From NCBI GenBank assembly GCA_902589825.1, contig CACIUL010000019.1, forward strand, positions 1 through 52,637: a stretch of 52,637 nt of DNA. The letters run 5' to 3'. The stretch's first letter is position 1. Each line of letters starts with the position of its first letter. The notes beneath the pieces are model-generated. The model worked only from the letters and a program-made list of their open reading frames with translations, ran no database searches and was not told the DNA's origin. Below, piece by piece: positions 36,092-43,970 of this stretch. The stretch comes from an uncultured Verrucomicrobiota bacterium (GTDB lineage: Bacteria > Verrucomicrobiota > Verrucomicrobiia > Verrucomicrobiales > DEV007). The position numbers and the translations under genes are program-made.

Positions 36092-36134
36092 AAGACTTGT
36101 TAACCAAAGTATTCCATTCGAAGACTTTGTTAAC
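36092..36134. repeat. Direct repeats AAGACTT(T)GTTAAC
   Basis: AAGACTTGTTAAC (36092-36104) and AAGACTTTGTTAAC (36121-36134) are nearly identical, and an inverted partial copy (AAGTCTTAC) lies near 36024. They lie around the predicted start of the candidate small RNA and may be binding sites for one regulator. Confidence 0.4.
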
Positions 36135-36207
36135 ATGTTGAGGGGATACGGGGTGGCGCTGGCTTTTTGGGTTGAGGTACCTTAGCCGGCGTCACCTCTT
36201 CTTTTAT
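36097..36207 (+). ncRNA. Candidate small RNA ending in a 15-bp hairpin
   Basis: About 110 nt would be transcribed from the promoter just upstream. The 3' part folds into a long stem: 36150-36164 pairs with 36184-36198 (15 pairs, three of them G-U), closing a 19-nt loop that contains GGTACC. The bases after it read TCTTCTTTTATT, a loose U-tract as in an intrinsic terminator. The stretch between lplA and the unknown gene at 36237 (both on the minus strand) has no ORF. I do not recognise a known RNA family. The hairpin could instead be an attenuator or a stabilising 3' structure for the minus-strand operon, although no U-run follows it on that strand. Confidence 0.35.
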
Positions 36208-36236
36208 TAAGGTTTACAGGATCTACCTGAAACACT

Positions 36237-37052
36237 TTATCTACCCTTCCTCCTTGCCGTTTTCGGAACCTGATGGCGAAACTTCTTCAGTGAAACCGCT
36301 TCTTCGTTGGCAAATGCATTGTTGATGCGATTCCCTAAATTCAGAAATCCATCCTTCAATTTCCTGCCTGAAAAACGAGCAAGGCCTTTAGCTCCACCTT
36401 CCTTACCACTCCGCGAAGTGATGCTCCCCTCCCCTGGGCTATAAGACCTCATTGCGATCTTCACGCTCGAATCATCAGGACCGATGGGCTGGCGGGCTAC
36501 TTTACGGGGAGCGAACCATTCACAAGTTAAGATTTTTGACACCTCGCCGGAAATAATAAGACGTCCGACATCGTGACCTTGAAAATCACGCAAAAAGACA
36601 ACCCATTGTGGCGAGTTTCCAAGAGGTGCGGCACTCAATTCATAGTCAATTGAATCAAATCCGACATTTGCTTTTACTGCTGCGGCATGAGCCAGTGTAA
36701 AAACATCAGGCGAATCAACTTTCAGCCTCCTCAGGTCGACAACGATACCTCTGCCGGAAGAGTAAATGGTATCGGCAATAATCTTTTTGTTGTTTACTAC
36801 AAACACTCTCTGCCCGTCCCCGACGAGGGAAGATATCTCCCATTCAACAGGTTGATTCTGCCCTCGATGACCACGGATGCTGACAATGTTCTGGGATATT
36901 TTTTTCCCTCGCTCTTCCTTGATGATTGACAGCGCCATGACGGCTGAATCCCTGGACAATTCCCCTGCTTCAGCACTCAACTGTAATGGCCAAAAAACAA
37001 GTGAAAGGAGCCAGAAGATCCTTATAAAATAGAATTCAATCATGAAAATCAA
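36237..37052 (-). CDS. Exported hypothetical protein
   Basis: A 271-aa protein with a hydrophobic N-terminus (FYFIRIFWLLSLVFWPLQLSAEA) that looks like a signal peptide. The body is a mixed beta region (about residues 35-180), with VEWEISSLVGDGQRVFVVNNKK, GRGIVVDLRRLK and SPQWVVFLRDFQGHDVGRLIISG. A basic, low-complexity tail follows (about 190-271), rich in Ser, Arg and Lys and ending TARRKGR. I do not recognise a family. The N-terminal half resembles a periplasmic binding or scaffold domain only in general character. It lies 95 bp downstream of the CbiX-like gene on the same strand and may be the last cistron of the polyene-like operon. The ATG at 37052 is first in frame; a second Met three codons later is equally possible. 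Confidence 0.65.
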   Translation of the reverse strand: MIFMIEFYFIRIFWLLSLVFWPLQLSAEAGELSRDSAVMALSIIKEERGKKISQNIVSIRGHRGQNQPVEWEISSLVGDGQRVFVVNNKKIIADTIYSSGRGIVVDLRRLKVDSPDVFTLAHAAAVKANVGFDSIDYELSAAPLGNSPQWVVFLRDFQGHDVGRLIISGEVSKILTCEWFAPRKVARQPIGPDDSSVKIAMRSYSPGEGSITSRSGKEGGAKGLARFSGRKLKDGFLNLGNRINNAFANEEAVSLKKFRHQVPKTARRKGR

Positions 37053-37146
37053 TATTTATTAAATATCCTGATTTTCAAGGTAATAAAGGAGCTGATTGAT
37101 TTCTAAAGGTGCGCTCTGCGGCAACCTTATTGTATGCCTGCGGCAA

Positions 37147-38025
37147 TCAGCGACTATCTTTTGTTGTAGATGCCAACAGTGCATCGCTTAGCCGTGAAGC
37201 CAGGATATCAAGAAAGGCGCTGTCGCTTGATGGAAGATCAGTAGTAAAAACCCGCAAACCCGGGTTGTTTTGCTCCGCCTCTTCACAGATGGTGAGAATA
37301 TCCCCTCCCACACCTGCATGGCGACCTGGGGAACAGAACAATAGCGCTACGACCACATCGCGCTCAAACCCGCGTGTTCCGAGAATCCCTTCAAGAAGGG
37401 GCTCATTAAAGTCATATTCACGACCTTCCCTGCGCTCCATTGATGCAGGTTGAACGCACCCATACTCGCCGGCTAGTTCTTCGCGTAACTGAAGACATGT
37501 CACGTTTCGCACCTTGTTTACTGAAATTCTTGGTGTTCCATGATCGGCAAGGATAACACCGGGCTTTGTCAGACCTTCGTCTTTGACCTTTTGCCTGACA
37601 AGACGGGCCAGAATTTCTGCCATTGAATGATCTGAAGGAGTATCCAGGTCGACTAAACATGAAGCAATACATACGTTTAACTGAGGATACTCCTTACGAA
37701 TTTCATCAACCCTTTGGGGTATATATTCATAAACAGCGGCGGTTTGGCCAAAAAACAGCGGCACCACCAAGAAATTGCTAATGCCTTTGGAAAGTTTGTT
37801 TATTAGAAATGGCTCCAGAGTCCTGGCAGGCTCTCCGTTAATCTCTGATGGATCAACTTTATCTGAATGGAGCAGGGAAACAGGATTCACTGGAATCTTT
37901 GTTATGCCCGAAAGGCTGGCAGCAAGATGGCGGAGATTCAGCGTGGATGCAGCCCGGCGTGATCCATTGTCCAGGAGAATAACACATGGTGAAGAGTCGC
38001 CGGCTGTGAAATTAAATGCAGTCAA
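37147..38025 (-). CDS. CbiX/SirB-like chelatase (two-domain)
   Basis: Member of the sirohydrochlorin chelatase family, which inserts cobalt or iron into sirohydrochlorin for cobalamin or siroheme. The 292-aa protein has two CbiX halves. The second is intact: VILADHGTPR with His162 and LFCSPGRHAGVGGDI with His236, the usual metal-binding pair. In the first half the usual HGSR is DNGSR (Asn20 instead of His) and the second histidine is also missing (FFGQTAAVYEYIP), so only one active site is expected. No other tetrapyrrole gene is near. It lies 63 bp after the acyl carrier protein gene, on the same strand as the polyene-like cluster, an odd neighbour. The metal and product cannot be assigned. 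Confidence 0.8.
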   Translation of the reverse strand: MTAFNFTAGDSSPCVILLDNGSRRAASTLNLRHLAASLSGITKIPVNPVSLLHSDKVDPSEINGEPARTLEPFLINKLSKGISNFLVVPLFFGQTAAVYEYIPQRVDEIRKEYPQLNVCIASCLVDLDTPSDHSMAEILARLVRQKVKDEGLTKPGVILADHGTPRISVNKVRNVTCLQLREELAGEYGCVQPASMERREGREYDFNEPLLEGILGTRGFERDVVVALLFCSPGRHAGVGGDILTICEEAEQNNPGLRVFTTDLPSSDSAFLDILASRLSDALLASTTKDSR

Positions 38026-38088
38026 AGGTAGTTGAATGGGATGGGTAGATCGATTTACAGATCACAGGGGAAAATGGCACGCGCAGCG

Positions 38089-38343
38089 TTACATCTTAAC
38101 TATTGCATCAGCAATAGTGTCAACCGAGCGAAGTATAAGCTTTGCCTGCTCGGCGTCATCGACCTTAAGTCCAAAATTCTTCTCTAGAGCAACCACGAGC
38201 TGAAGTGCATCTACAGAATCCAGCCCGAGTCCCTCACCAAACAGCGGGGTATCATCTGCAATTTCTTCGGGACCCTCCTGAAGCATTAATTCCTGGATTA
38301 AGACTTCCTTTATCTTCTGCTTCAAATCTGAATGTTCACTCAT
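38089..38343 (-). CDS. Acyl carrier protein
   Basis: An 84-aa acidic carrier protein of the ACP family. The phosphopantetheine attachment serine is Ser43 in FGEGLGLDSVDALQLVVALE, and the flanking helices fit the usual four-helix fold. It is distinct from housekeeping AcpP in sequence and sits in the polyene-like cluster, 18 bp after the ketoreductase stop. It should therefore carry the growing chain for the ketosynthase pair next to it. A 4'-phosphopantetheinyl transferase gene is not in the window. Confidence 0.9.
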   Translation of the reverse strand: MSEHSDLKQKIKEVLIQELMLQEGPEEIADDTPLFGEGLGLDSVDALQLVVALEKNFGLKVDDAEQAKLILRSVDTIADAIVKM

Positions 38344-38361
38344 GATGAATTCTGGAAATGG

Positions 38362-39087
38362 TTAGTAAATGCCACCATCAATTTTGATCACAGAACCTGT
38401 AATATATGCAGCTTGAGGACAAGCGAGAAAGCGGACGGCGGCAGACACTTCTTCAGGTAGCCCAAAACGCCTCATGGGAACCTGTGAGATAGCTGCTTTA
38501 CGTGCACTTTCATCCATCCCAGACAGGGCATCAGTATCAATATATCCGGGACAAATTGCATTGACAGTAACACCCGCTCTGGCCATTTCCTTTGAAAGGA
38601 CGCGGGTTAGAGAGACAACGCCGGCTTTGGCTGCGGCATAATTTGACTGGCCAATTGGTGCGCTCAGTGCGCTTAAGGAGGAAATATTGATAATCCGGCC
38701 GAATCTTTTACCAAGCATCAATTTGCTTACGCTGCGGCAACCATAAAATACCCCGTTAAGATTCAGATCAATAACCCTGTGCCAGTTGTCATCCGTCATC
38801 GTGGCCAGCAGGGAATCATTGTGCGCGCCTGCATTATTGACCAGAACATCGACACTTCCCCCTTTCTCAGCGATCACATCCATTGCTTTGTCCCATGATG
38901 CGGCATTGGAGACATCAAGCGGAACAATGGATGACCTTTCAGGGAACTCATCACGAATCTTGTTTGCAATCTCCCTCTGTGAATGTACCCCCATCCAGAC
39001 ATAATCATCTGGATTGTTTTCCAGGAATTCACAGGCAATGGCACTTCCAAGGCCCCCGTTGGTTCCGGTAATGAGGATATTTCGCAT
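38362..39087 (-). CDS. 3-oxoacyl-ACP reductase (FabG-like SDR)
   Basis: NADPH-dependent short-chain reductase that reduces beta-ketoacyl-ACP to beta-hydroxyacyl-ACP. The 241-aa length is typical. The cofactor motif TGTNGGLGSAIA lies at residues 7-18 and NNAG at 84-87. The catalytic tetrad is Asn109, Ser137, Tyr150 and Lys154 (SSLSALSAPIGQSNYAAAKAG). The end GSVIKIDGGIY is the usual FabG tail. It lies between the chain-length-factor-like gene (31 bp) and the ACP gene (18 bp) in one operon. Whether it also serves normal fatty acid synthesis is unknown, but its context suggests a dedicated role. Confidence 0.92.
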   Translation of the reverse strand: MRNILITGTNGGLGSAIACEFLENNPDDYVWMGVHSQREIANKIRDEFPERSSIVPLDVSNAASWDKAMDVIAEKGGSVDVLVNNAGAHNDSLLATMTDDNWHRVIDLNLNGVFYGCRSVSKLMLGKRFGRIINISSLSALSAPIGQSNYAAAKAGVVSLTRVLSKEMARAGVTVNAICPGYIDTDALSGMDESARKAAISQVPMRRFGLPEEVSAAVRFLACPQAAYITGSVIKIDGGIY

Positions 39088-39118
39088 TCTATGTTTTAAC
39101 TTATATAAGGTTGCTCAG

Positions 39119-40126
39119 TCACTTGGACACTACCATCGCAGCACATGATTGATCCATCCCAATTCCGCTGACTATGGCAGAGTGAATGTCGCCGGCACGT
39201 AAAAATCCCGCCGCTGCAGCGCACGACCATGCGGTTGAAACTCCAAAACCTTCACCCATTAGGGCGCACACGTTAATTTTTTGACCAGTGAAATCGTCCC
39301 ATACCCCCTCTTCATTCATGCTCTCTAACAACAAATCAGCTTTGGTCTCATCAGGTAACTGAGCGCGCATTGAGCGCAGCACTTCGTCCCTGGAAAGTAA
39401 GCTGTTATAGCTTAACCTGTCTGTTATCGCCTCAACACGGACCTCGCCACCATCACATGGTTCAAGTAATAATGCGCATCCTCCTTCGCCCAGCACAGGC
39501 ATTTCCCGAAACATTGACAACCCCTCTGCGCTAAGCCAGTTATTTTCCTCTCCAGCTGCAACCAACACCCCATCCATCCCTTCATCAAGAATCCAGTTAA
39601 TCCCTAGCTCGATGGCTGATAGAAACTGAGACTCATCACCTACAAGGGTATAATTCATTTCGGAAGATTCCAATAGAGCGCTTAAATGGCTAGAGGGCGC
39701 ATTGAAGACAGTTTCCGGGAATACAATCGGGCTGGCGGTAATGGGATCCTCGAGCACCTCTTTATAGAAGCGCTCACTGTAATTAACACAACCCGTATAA
39801 CAAGAAACCACTATGCCGAGACGGAAGTTATCACTTCGGACCTTAGCAAGCCCATGCTCTCCAAGCGCTTCGAATGCGGCAGCACACATATACCGGCTTA
39901 CGGCACTTGAACGGCGGAGCCGCGGGGTTCGGAAGATAGCATTTAACTCTGCAGGCTTGGGAACTGGGCGGCGTAAATATTCATGGCCAGTTTCGGGCAC
40001 CTTTTGAGCTATTGTCGGAACCGGTTGTTGAGAGCGCAAGCACTCAAGCATTACCGGCAAGCCCCAGCCTGCAGGAGAAACAACACCAACGCCGGTGATC
40101 CCGATATCCACTCCGTTCCTGCTCAT
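39119..40126 (-). CDS. Chain-length-factor-like (inactive) beta-ketoacyl synthase
   Basis: A thiolase-fold ketosynthase homologue of 335 aa, shorter than the active one beside it (about 417). Where the catalytic Cys should be (NACSSGAN in the neighbour), the sequence reads TLVGDESQFLSAIELG around residue 160-174, with no Cys. The late active-site histidines are also absent. Loss of the nucleophile in the second member of a KS pair is the mark of a chain length factor (CLF), which sets product length by forming a heterodimer with the active KS. Its start overlaps the KS stop by one base (TAATG), so the two are translationally coupled, as expected for a stoichiometric pair. The ATG at 40126 starts MSRNGVDIGITGVGVVSPAG, a normal KS N-terminus. 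Confidence 0.85.
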   Translation of the reverse strand: MSRNGVDIGITGVGVVSPAGWGLPVMLECLRSQQPVPTIAQKVPETGHEYLRRPVPKPAELNAIFRTPRLRRSSAVSRYMCAAAFEALGEHGLAKVRSDNFRLGIVVSCYTGCVNYSERFYKEVLEDPITASPIVFPETVFNAPSSHLSALLESSEMNYTLVGDESQFLSAIELGINWILDEGMDGVLVAAGEENNWLSAEGLSMFREMPVLGEGGCALLLEPCDGGEVRVEAITDRLSYNSLLSRDEVLRSMRAQLPDETKADLLLESMNEEGVWDDFTGQKINVCALMGEGFGVSTAWSCAAAAGFLRAGDIHSAIVSGIGMDQSCAAMVVSK

Positions 40127-41379
40127 TAGTTTATGCCCTTGAATATAAGGCTAGCATTGGAACCACCAAAGCCAAAGGAGTTGGTTAGCGTGACAGGCAG
40201 GCGGGAGCAATCACGCTCAGCATGAACCAGATCAAACTGACATATTGGATCCACATTTTCAACAGGGACACCTGGAGGAATCCAACCACCTTCCATCGCC
40301 ATCAGGCAAACTGCTGATTCGACAGCACCGGCACCACCAAGAAGATGTCCGATTCCGCCTTTTGTAGAACTTACCGGGAGTGATTTTACTGCATTTCCTG
40401 CCCAGCGGTTAATCGCGTGTCCTTCAGCCGAATCGTTAAGGGGGGTGCCCGTGCCGTGGGAATTAATGTAACCTATATCAACGGGATTGACACACGCTTC
40501 GTCGCACGCCCTTTTCATACTCTGGTATGCAGCGACACCTTCAGGGTGAGGCTGCGTCAGGTGATGCCGGTCGGTTACAGCCCCATAACCACCGATTTCA
40601 GCATAAATCCTGCCATCTCTTGAAATTGCATCATCCATTCTTTCAATGCAGAATAATGCTGCCCCTTCCCCAAGGCCCAATCCATCACGATCATGGGCAA
40701 AGGGCCTTGGAGTCGTCGTCGATAACGCACTGAGCGAATCAAAACCCGCAAATACCATTTCGCTCAAAGCATCATAGCCTCCTGCAACAGCTCGCCTTAT
40801 GTGCCCCTTTTGAACCTGCCTGAATGCATGTCCGAGCGCGTTGGCTCCGGAAGAGCATGCATTACTGATAATGGTAACGGTCCCCTGAATGCCAAAAGCC
40901 TCACAGAGGGTTAGTCCCTGCCTGTGTGTTTGGTAACCGCATATCCTTTCCGCCTGATGCCTGCGGGTTTTTCGCTCAACTGCGTCACGGTAAAATTTCT
41001 CACCCAATTCCATTGACCCTGCTGAGGTCCCAAGGAACAGGGGCAGTGTGCTGTCGATATTATTCAAGTCCCATCCGGAGGTTGTAAACGCCTCACTGCC
41101 CGCCATAAGAAGCATTGTTCCAGCTCGATCCAGCCGCTTCTGCTGCCGGAGAGTCAATTGATTTTCAGGCAAGTGACTGGGCAAGTGTACCTGACCTGCA
41201 ATTTTTGCCTTCTGCCGAGTGACATCAAACAATTCAACCGGAGTCAGCGCGACTTTTCCGGAACGAAAACCTGCAGAGTTGCATGACCAACCACAACCAA
41301 TGGGCGTAATAACTCCAACCCCGGTGATAACAACGCGGTACCCCTGCTCATGTCGATCAAGCGTTGAGAAAAAACCCAT
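40126..41379 (-). CDS. Beta-ketoacyl synthase (FabF/KS-alpha type)
   Basis: Condensing enzyme that extends acyl-ACP with malonyl-ACP. Numbered from the alternative TTG at 41385, the triad is Cys177 (SNACSSGANALGHAF), His310 (INSHGTGTPLND) and His347 (KGGIGHLLGGAGA), all intact. The N-terminus VVITGVGVITPIG and the end NSFGFGGSNASLIF are canonical. I use the ATG at 41379 rather than the TTG two codons before it; the difference is trivial. It is first of a KS-CLF-KR-ACP run and is divergent from the AMP-ligase gene, with about 85 bp between starts. The KS-CLF pair resembles aryl-polyene and other type II polyene systems more than housekeeping FabF. Confidence 0.93.
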   Translation of the reverse strand: MGFFSTLDRHEQGYRVVITGVGVITPIGCGWSCNSAGFRSGKVALTPVELFDVTRQKAKIAGQVHLPSHLPENQLTLRQQKRLDRAGTMLLMAGSEAFTTSGWDLNNIDSTLPLFLGTSAGSMELGEKFYRDAVERKTRRHQAERICGYQTHRQGLTLCEAFGIQGTVTIISNACSSGANALGHAFRQVQKGHIRRAVAGGYDALSEMVFAGFDSLSALSTTTPRPFAHDRDGLGLGEGAALFCIERMDDAISRDGRIYAEIGGYGAVTDRHHLTQPHPEGVAAYQSMKRACDEACVNPVDIGYINSHGTGTPLNDSAEGHAINRWAGNAVKSLPVSSTKGGIGHLLGGAGAVESAVCLMAMEGGWIPPGVPVENVDPICQFDLVHAERDCSRLPVTLTNSFGFGGSNASLIFKGIN

Positions 41380-41463
41380 GGCCAATCCATGGCACGATTG
41401 ATGTGGCTCCGCTAGGAAAGTTTGTATTTTGGTGTGGTTTCCCGATATTCTAGACCGTCTTCA

Positions 41464-42774
41464 ATGAGTAATAAGTGCACACTCTTTACCCGATGGCTTC
41501 ACACCCTTGAATCACGAAGGAATGAGGCCGCGGTAATCGACCTTCAAACAGGAGCAGTTTGGAATTTTGCTGAAATTGAAACCCTTTTGGCGGACAAGCC
41601 ATCTTGTGATACTCCGATCCTTGCACAGACTAGCGGGATTGACCTCATCATCAATACCCTTTGGGCCTGGCGGGAACAGGTGCCATTATTCCCACTTGAG
41701 CCAAACGTTCCATTCGCTTTAGAGGAGCTTGATGGACTGCCTGAGGGTGTTGCCCACATCAAGCGCACTTCCGGGACAACAGGCACACCAAGACTGGTTC
41801 TGTTTTCTGACGGACAAATCCAGGCTGATGCCGACCAAATAGTCGCAACAATGGGCTTGGATCAATATGAGGGAAACATCGGGGTGATATCTGAGGTCCA
41901 CTCCTACGGATTTTCCAATCTTGTCTTACCGCTTCTGCTTTACGGAATACCGCTGCTTATGTGCGGAAGCCCGTTGCCGGAAAATCTGCGCAGCGCACTC
42001 TTAAAAGTAACAGGCAGCGTGATTCTGCCCGGTGTTCCGGCAATGTGGAATGCATGGGAAAAATCCGGCGTATTAATCAATGCTCCTATCGGACTTGCGA
42101 TTTCAGCAGGTGCACCACTTTCCTTAGAACTGGAGAAACGACTTTTTTCCTCGTGCGGGATAAAGGTGCACAACTTCTATGGCTCAAGTGAATGCGGCGG
42201 CATCTCTTATGATAACAGTAAAGACGTTAGGCAATCCTCGAAAATTGCAGGAACTCCCATTACAGGGGTCGAACTTAAAGTCAATACTGACGGCAGACTC
42301 CTTGTCAAAAGTGCCGCTGCGGGTATCGGATATTGGCCCTTAGAACTTACAGAGGAAATGGGGAAAGGCCGATTCCTAACAGGCGACCTGGCAGAAATCA
42401 ATCATGTCAGTAAAGAACTCAGGCTAATTGGAAGAATGACGGAGGTGATAAATGTCGCGGGTCGAAAATTGTCCCCTTTCGAAGTCGAACAAGCCTTGAT
42501 GAGCATCACGTCGATTGATTGCTGCGTTGTATTTGGAGTTCCCAGCAAGGTTACAGATAGAGTAGAAGATATTGTGGTCTGCTACAACGCTTCAGCTGAA
42601 ATTGGCAAGGAAGAGCTTCAGGCGACCTTGAAGAAACATCTTAAAACATGGCAAATTCCCAGAATATTATGGAAGAACAACAAGCTGAAGACGAGCAACT
42701 TAGGCAAGGTTTCACGTTCTTACTGGCGGCAAGAATATCTTTCACTCACTGATCGAGGCGACCGCCCAGAGTAA
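41464..42774 (+). CDS. Acyl-CoA/acyl-ACP synthetase-like AMP-ligase
   Basis: Adenylate-forming enzyme (ANL superfamily) that activates an acid with ATP and probably transfers it to ACP or CoA. From the ATG at 41464 it is 436 aa, compact because the N-terminal domain is shortened. Core motifs are RTSGTTGTPRLVLFS (A3, residues 101-115), NFYGSSECGGISYD (A5), FLTGDLAEI (A7), IGRMTEVINVAGRKLSPFEVE (A8) and the catalytic lysine near the end (KTSNLGKVSR). A TTG at 41422 would add fourteen residues of unlikely sequence. It is the only plus-strand gene in the polyene-like cluster. It is divergent from the KS gene and overlaps the dehydratase tail by 29 bp. It may load the starter acid; aryl-polyene clusters carry such a ligase. 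Confidence 0.85.
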   Translation: MSNKCTLFTRWLHTLESRRNEAAVIDLQTGAVWNFAEIETLLADKPSCDTPILAQTSGIDLIINTLWAWREQVPLFPLEPNVPFALEELDGLPEGVAHIKRTSGTTGTPRLVLFSDGQIQADADQIVATMGLDQYEGNIGVISEVHSYGFSNLVLPLLLYGIPLLMCGSPLPENLRSALLKVTGSVILPGVPAMWNAWEKSGVLINAPIGLAISAGAPLSLELEKRLFSSCGIKVHNFYGSSECGGISYDNSKDVRQSSKIAGTPITGVELKVNTDGRLLVKSAAAGIGYWPLELTEEMGKGRFLTGDLAEINHVSKELRLIGRMTEVINVAGRKLSPFEVEQALMSITSIDCCVVFGVPSKVTDRVEDIVVCYNASAEIGKEELQATLKKHLKTWQIPRILWKNNKLKTSNLGKVSRSYWRQEYLSLTDRGDRPE

Positions 42775-43174
42775 GCTCGGCAGTCAAAATCATCTCTTCA
42801 TTCACATAGACGGTCCCTCTGGCTTGGATAAGGCTTCCAAGCCTGCCGGTTACCTCTGCACTGATGAACATGACCTCACCGGGAGTGGCGGTCCCTTTAA
42901 TTTTCACATTTTTCATTGCACAAAGTCGCAGATCAGCCAGTGGAGCGGAATGTAAATCGCTCTGAACGGCTACACCGGCCAGCTGAGCAACTGATTCAAC
43001 GAGAATGACTCCCGGCATAATGGGCAATTCAGGGAAATGTCCCTTAAGAAATGCTTCATCTCCTTTAACCATATATTTGCCTTCAGCCGATTTGCCGTGC
43101 TCAAGGCTTACAATGGAATCAATAAAACAAAATTCCCTTCCATGGGGAAGTTTCTGCAGGTGCTCTTCAAACAT
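42746..43174 (-). CDS. 3-hydroxyacyl-ACP dehydratase (FabZ/ApeI-like hot-dog)
   Basis: Removes water from beta-hydroxyacyl-ACP to give the trans-enoyl product, the step that builds conjugated double bonds if no enoyl reductase acts. The 142-aa hot-dog protein has the FabZ catalytic pair: His11 (KLPHGREFCFID) and Glu60 (PGVILVESVAQLAG), with GHFPELPIMPG between. It lies 30 bp after the LolA-like gene on the same strand, and its end overlaps the AMP-ligase gene tail to tail by 29 bp. Housekeeping FabZ is possible, but the company of KS/CLF, KR and ACP favours a dedicated role. Confidence 0.88.
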   Translation of the reverse strand: MFEEHLQKLPHGREFCFIDSIVSLEHGKSAEGKYMVKGDEAFLKGHFPELPIMPGVILVESVAQLAGVAVQSDLHSAPLADLRLCAMKNVKIKGTATPGEVMFISAEVTGRLGSLIQARGTVYVNEEMILTAELTLGGRLDQ

Positions 43175-43204
43175 TGTTGGTAAAGGTAAGTGAATAAAAA
43201 TAAA

Positions 43205-43879
43205 CTATTCAGCGCCCTTCAAGCGATAGCCATTCAGGTCAAATTCAAATACAGAGTCTTTGACGACAGCATTTTCCTCAACGTCTGAAAATTTCGTTTT
43301 AATCGATGAAGCATCCCTAAAGCGCATTTCCATTGATTGGGTCAAATAGGTTTTAGAGTCGACCTGAAACACAACCTTTCGGATGGCAATATTTGATCTC
43401 CTGTCATTAAACTTCAAAGAGATGAAGTAACTATCACCAAGACGAGATAGCCCAGTCACGGTGAACCTCTTGCTGAATTCCTTATAATCTCTTGGAAAAC
43501 CAATTTCAAAAAACAACATGCCTGGAGACTGCCTGCTGTTATGAGAATGGTTGCCGGAATGACGCTCTCCAGTTTTCTTCCCTGGCCTTAACAGAAGAAT
43601 TTCTCCATTTTTAGAAATGGCAACACTCTCGGCAGGCTCCCCTATTTGCCAGCGAAACAGGCGGGGAGACTTAAACCAAAGCTTTCCACTGTTAATAATC
43701 GGGCGCTTAAGAGCCTTAAGATGGCGTTCTTGGACAAATGACGCACTGACTGAACTGATGCCACCCCTGTGCGCTATCCATTGCTTAACAGTATGAAGCT
43801 CTTCAGCCTTATCTGAGGCATTGCAATCAAAGTGCCCGGACAGGCACATCATCAGGATAAATAATCGCATTTTTCTCAT
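43205..43879 (-). CDS. LolA-like outer-membrane lipoprotein carrier protein
   Basis: Periplasmic carrier of the LolA/LolB fold, 224 aa with an N-terminal signal (MRKMRLFILMMCLSGHFDC). The core shows the family strands SASFVQERHLKALKRPIINSGKLWFK, PRLFRWQIGEP, the long YFISLKFNDRR strand and IRKVVFQVDSKTYLTQSMEM. A Cys falls near the end of the signal, but the site DCN is not a good lipobox. LolA-like proteins of this type occur in aryl-polyene gene clusters, where they probably shuttle the lipid-like product across the periplasm. Housekeeping LolA cannot be excluded. It is the first gene of the minus-strand run, divergent from the exported unknown at 43971. Confidence 0.8.
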   Translation of the reverse strand: MRKMRLFILMMCLSGHFDCNASDKAEELHTVKQWIAHRGGISSVSASFVQERHLKALKRPIINSGKLWFKSPRLFRWQIGEPAESVAISKNGEILLLRPGKKTGERHSGNHSHNSRQSPGMLFFEIGFPRDYKEFSKRFTVTGLSRLGDSYFISLKFNDRRSNIAIRKVVFQVDSKTYLTQSMEMRFRDASSIKTKFSDVEENAVVKDSVFEFDLNGYRLKGAE

Positions 43880-43970
43880 TATACGCGTAATTGGATTTTA
43901 AAGACATTCCCCTAGGGCGGGTTAAATAATCCTTTATCTGCCAATTAAATCGAGGCCGCAATTAAATACA

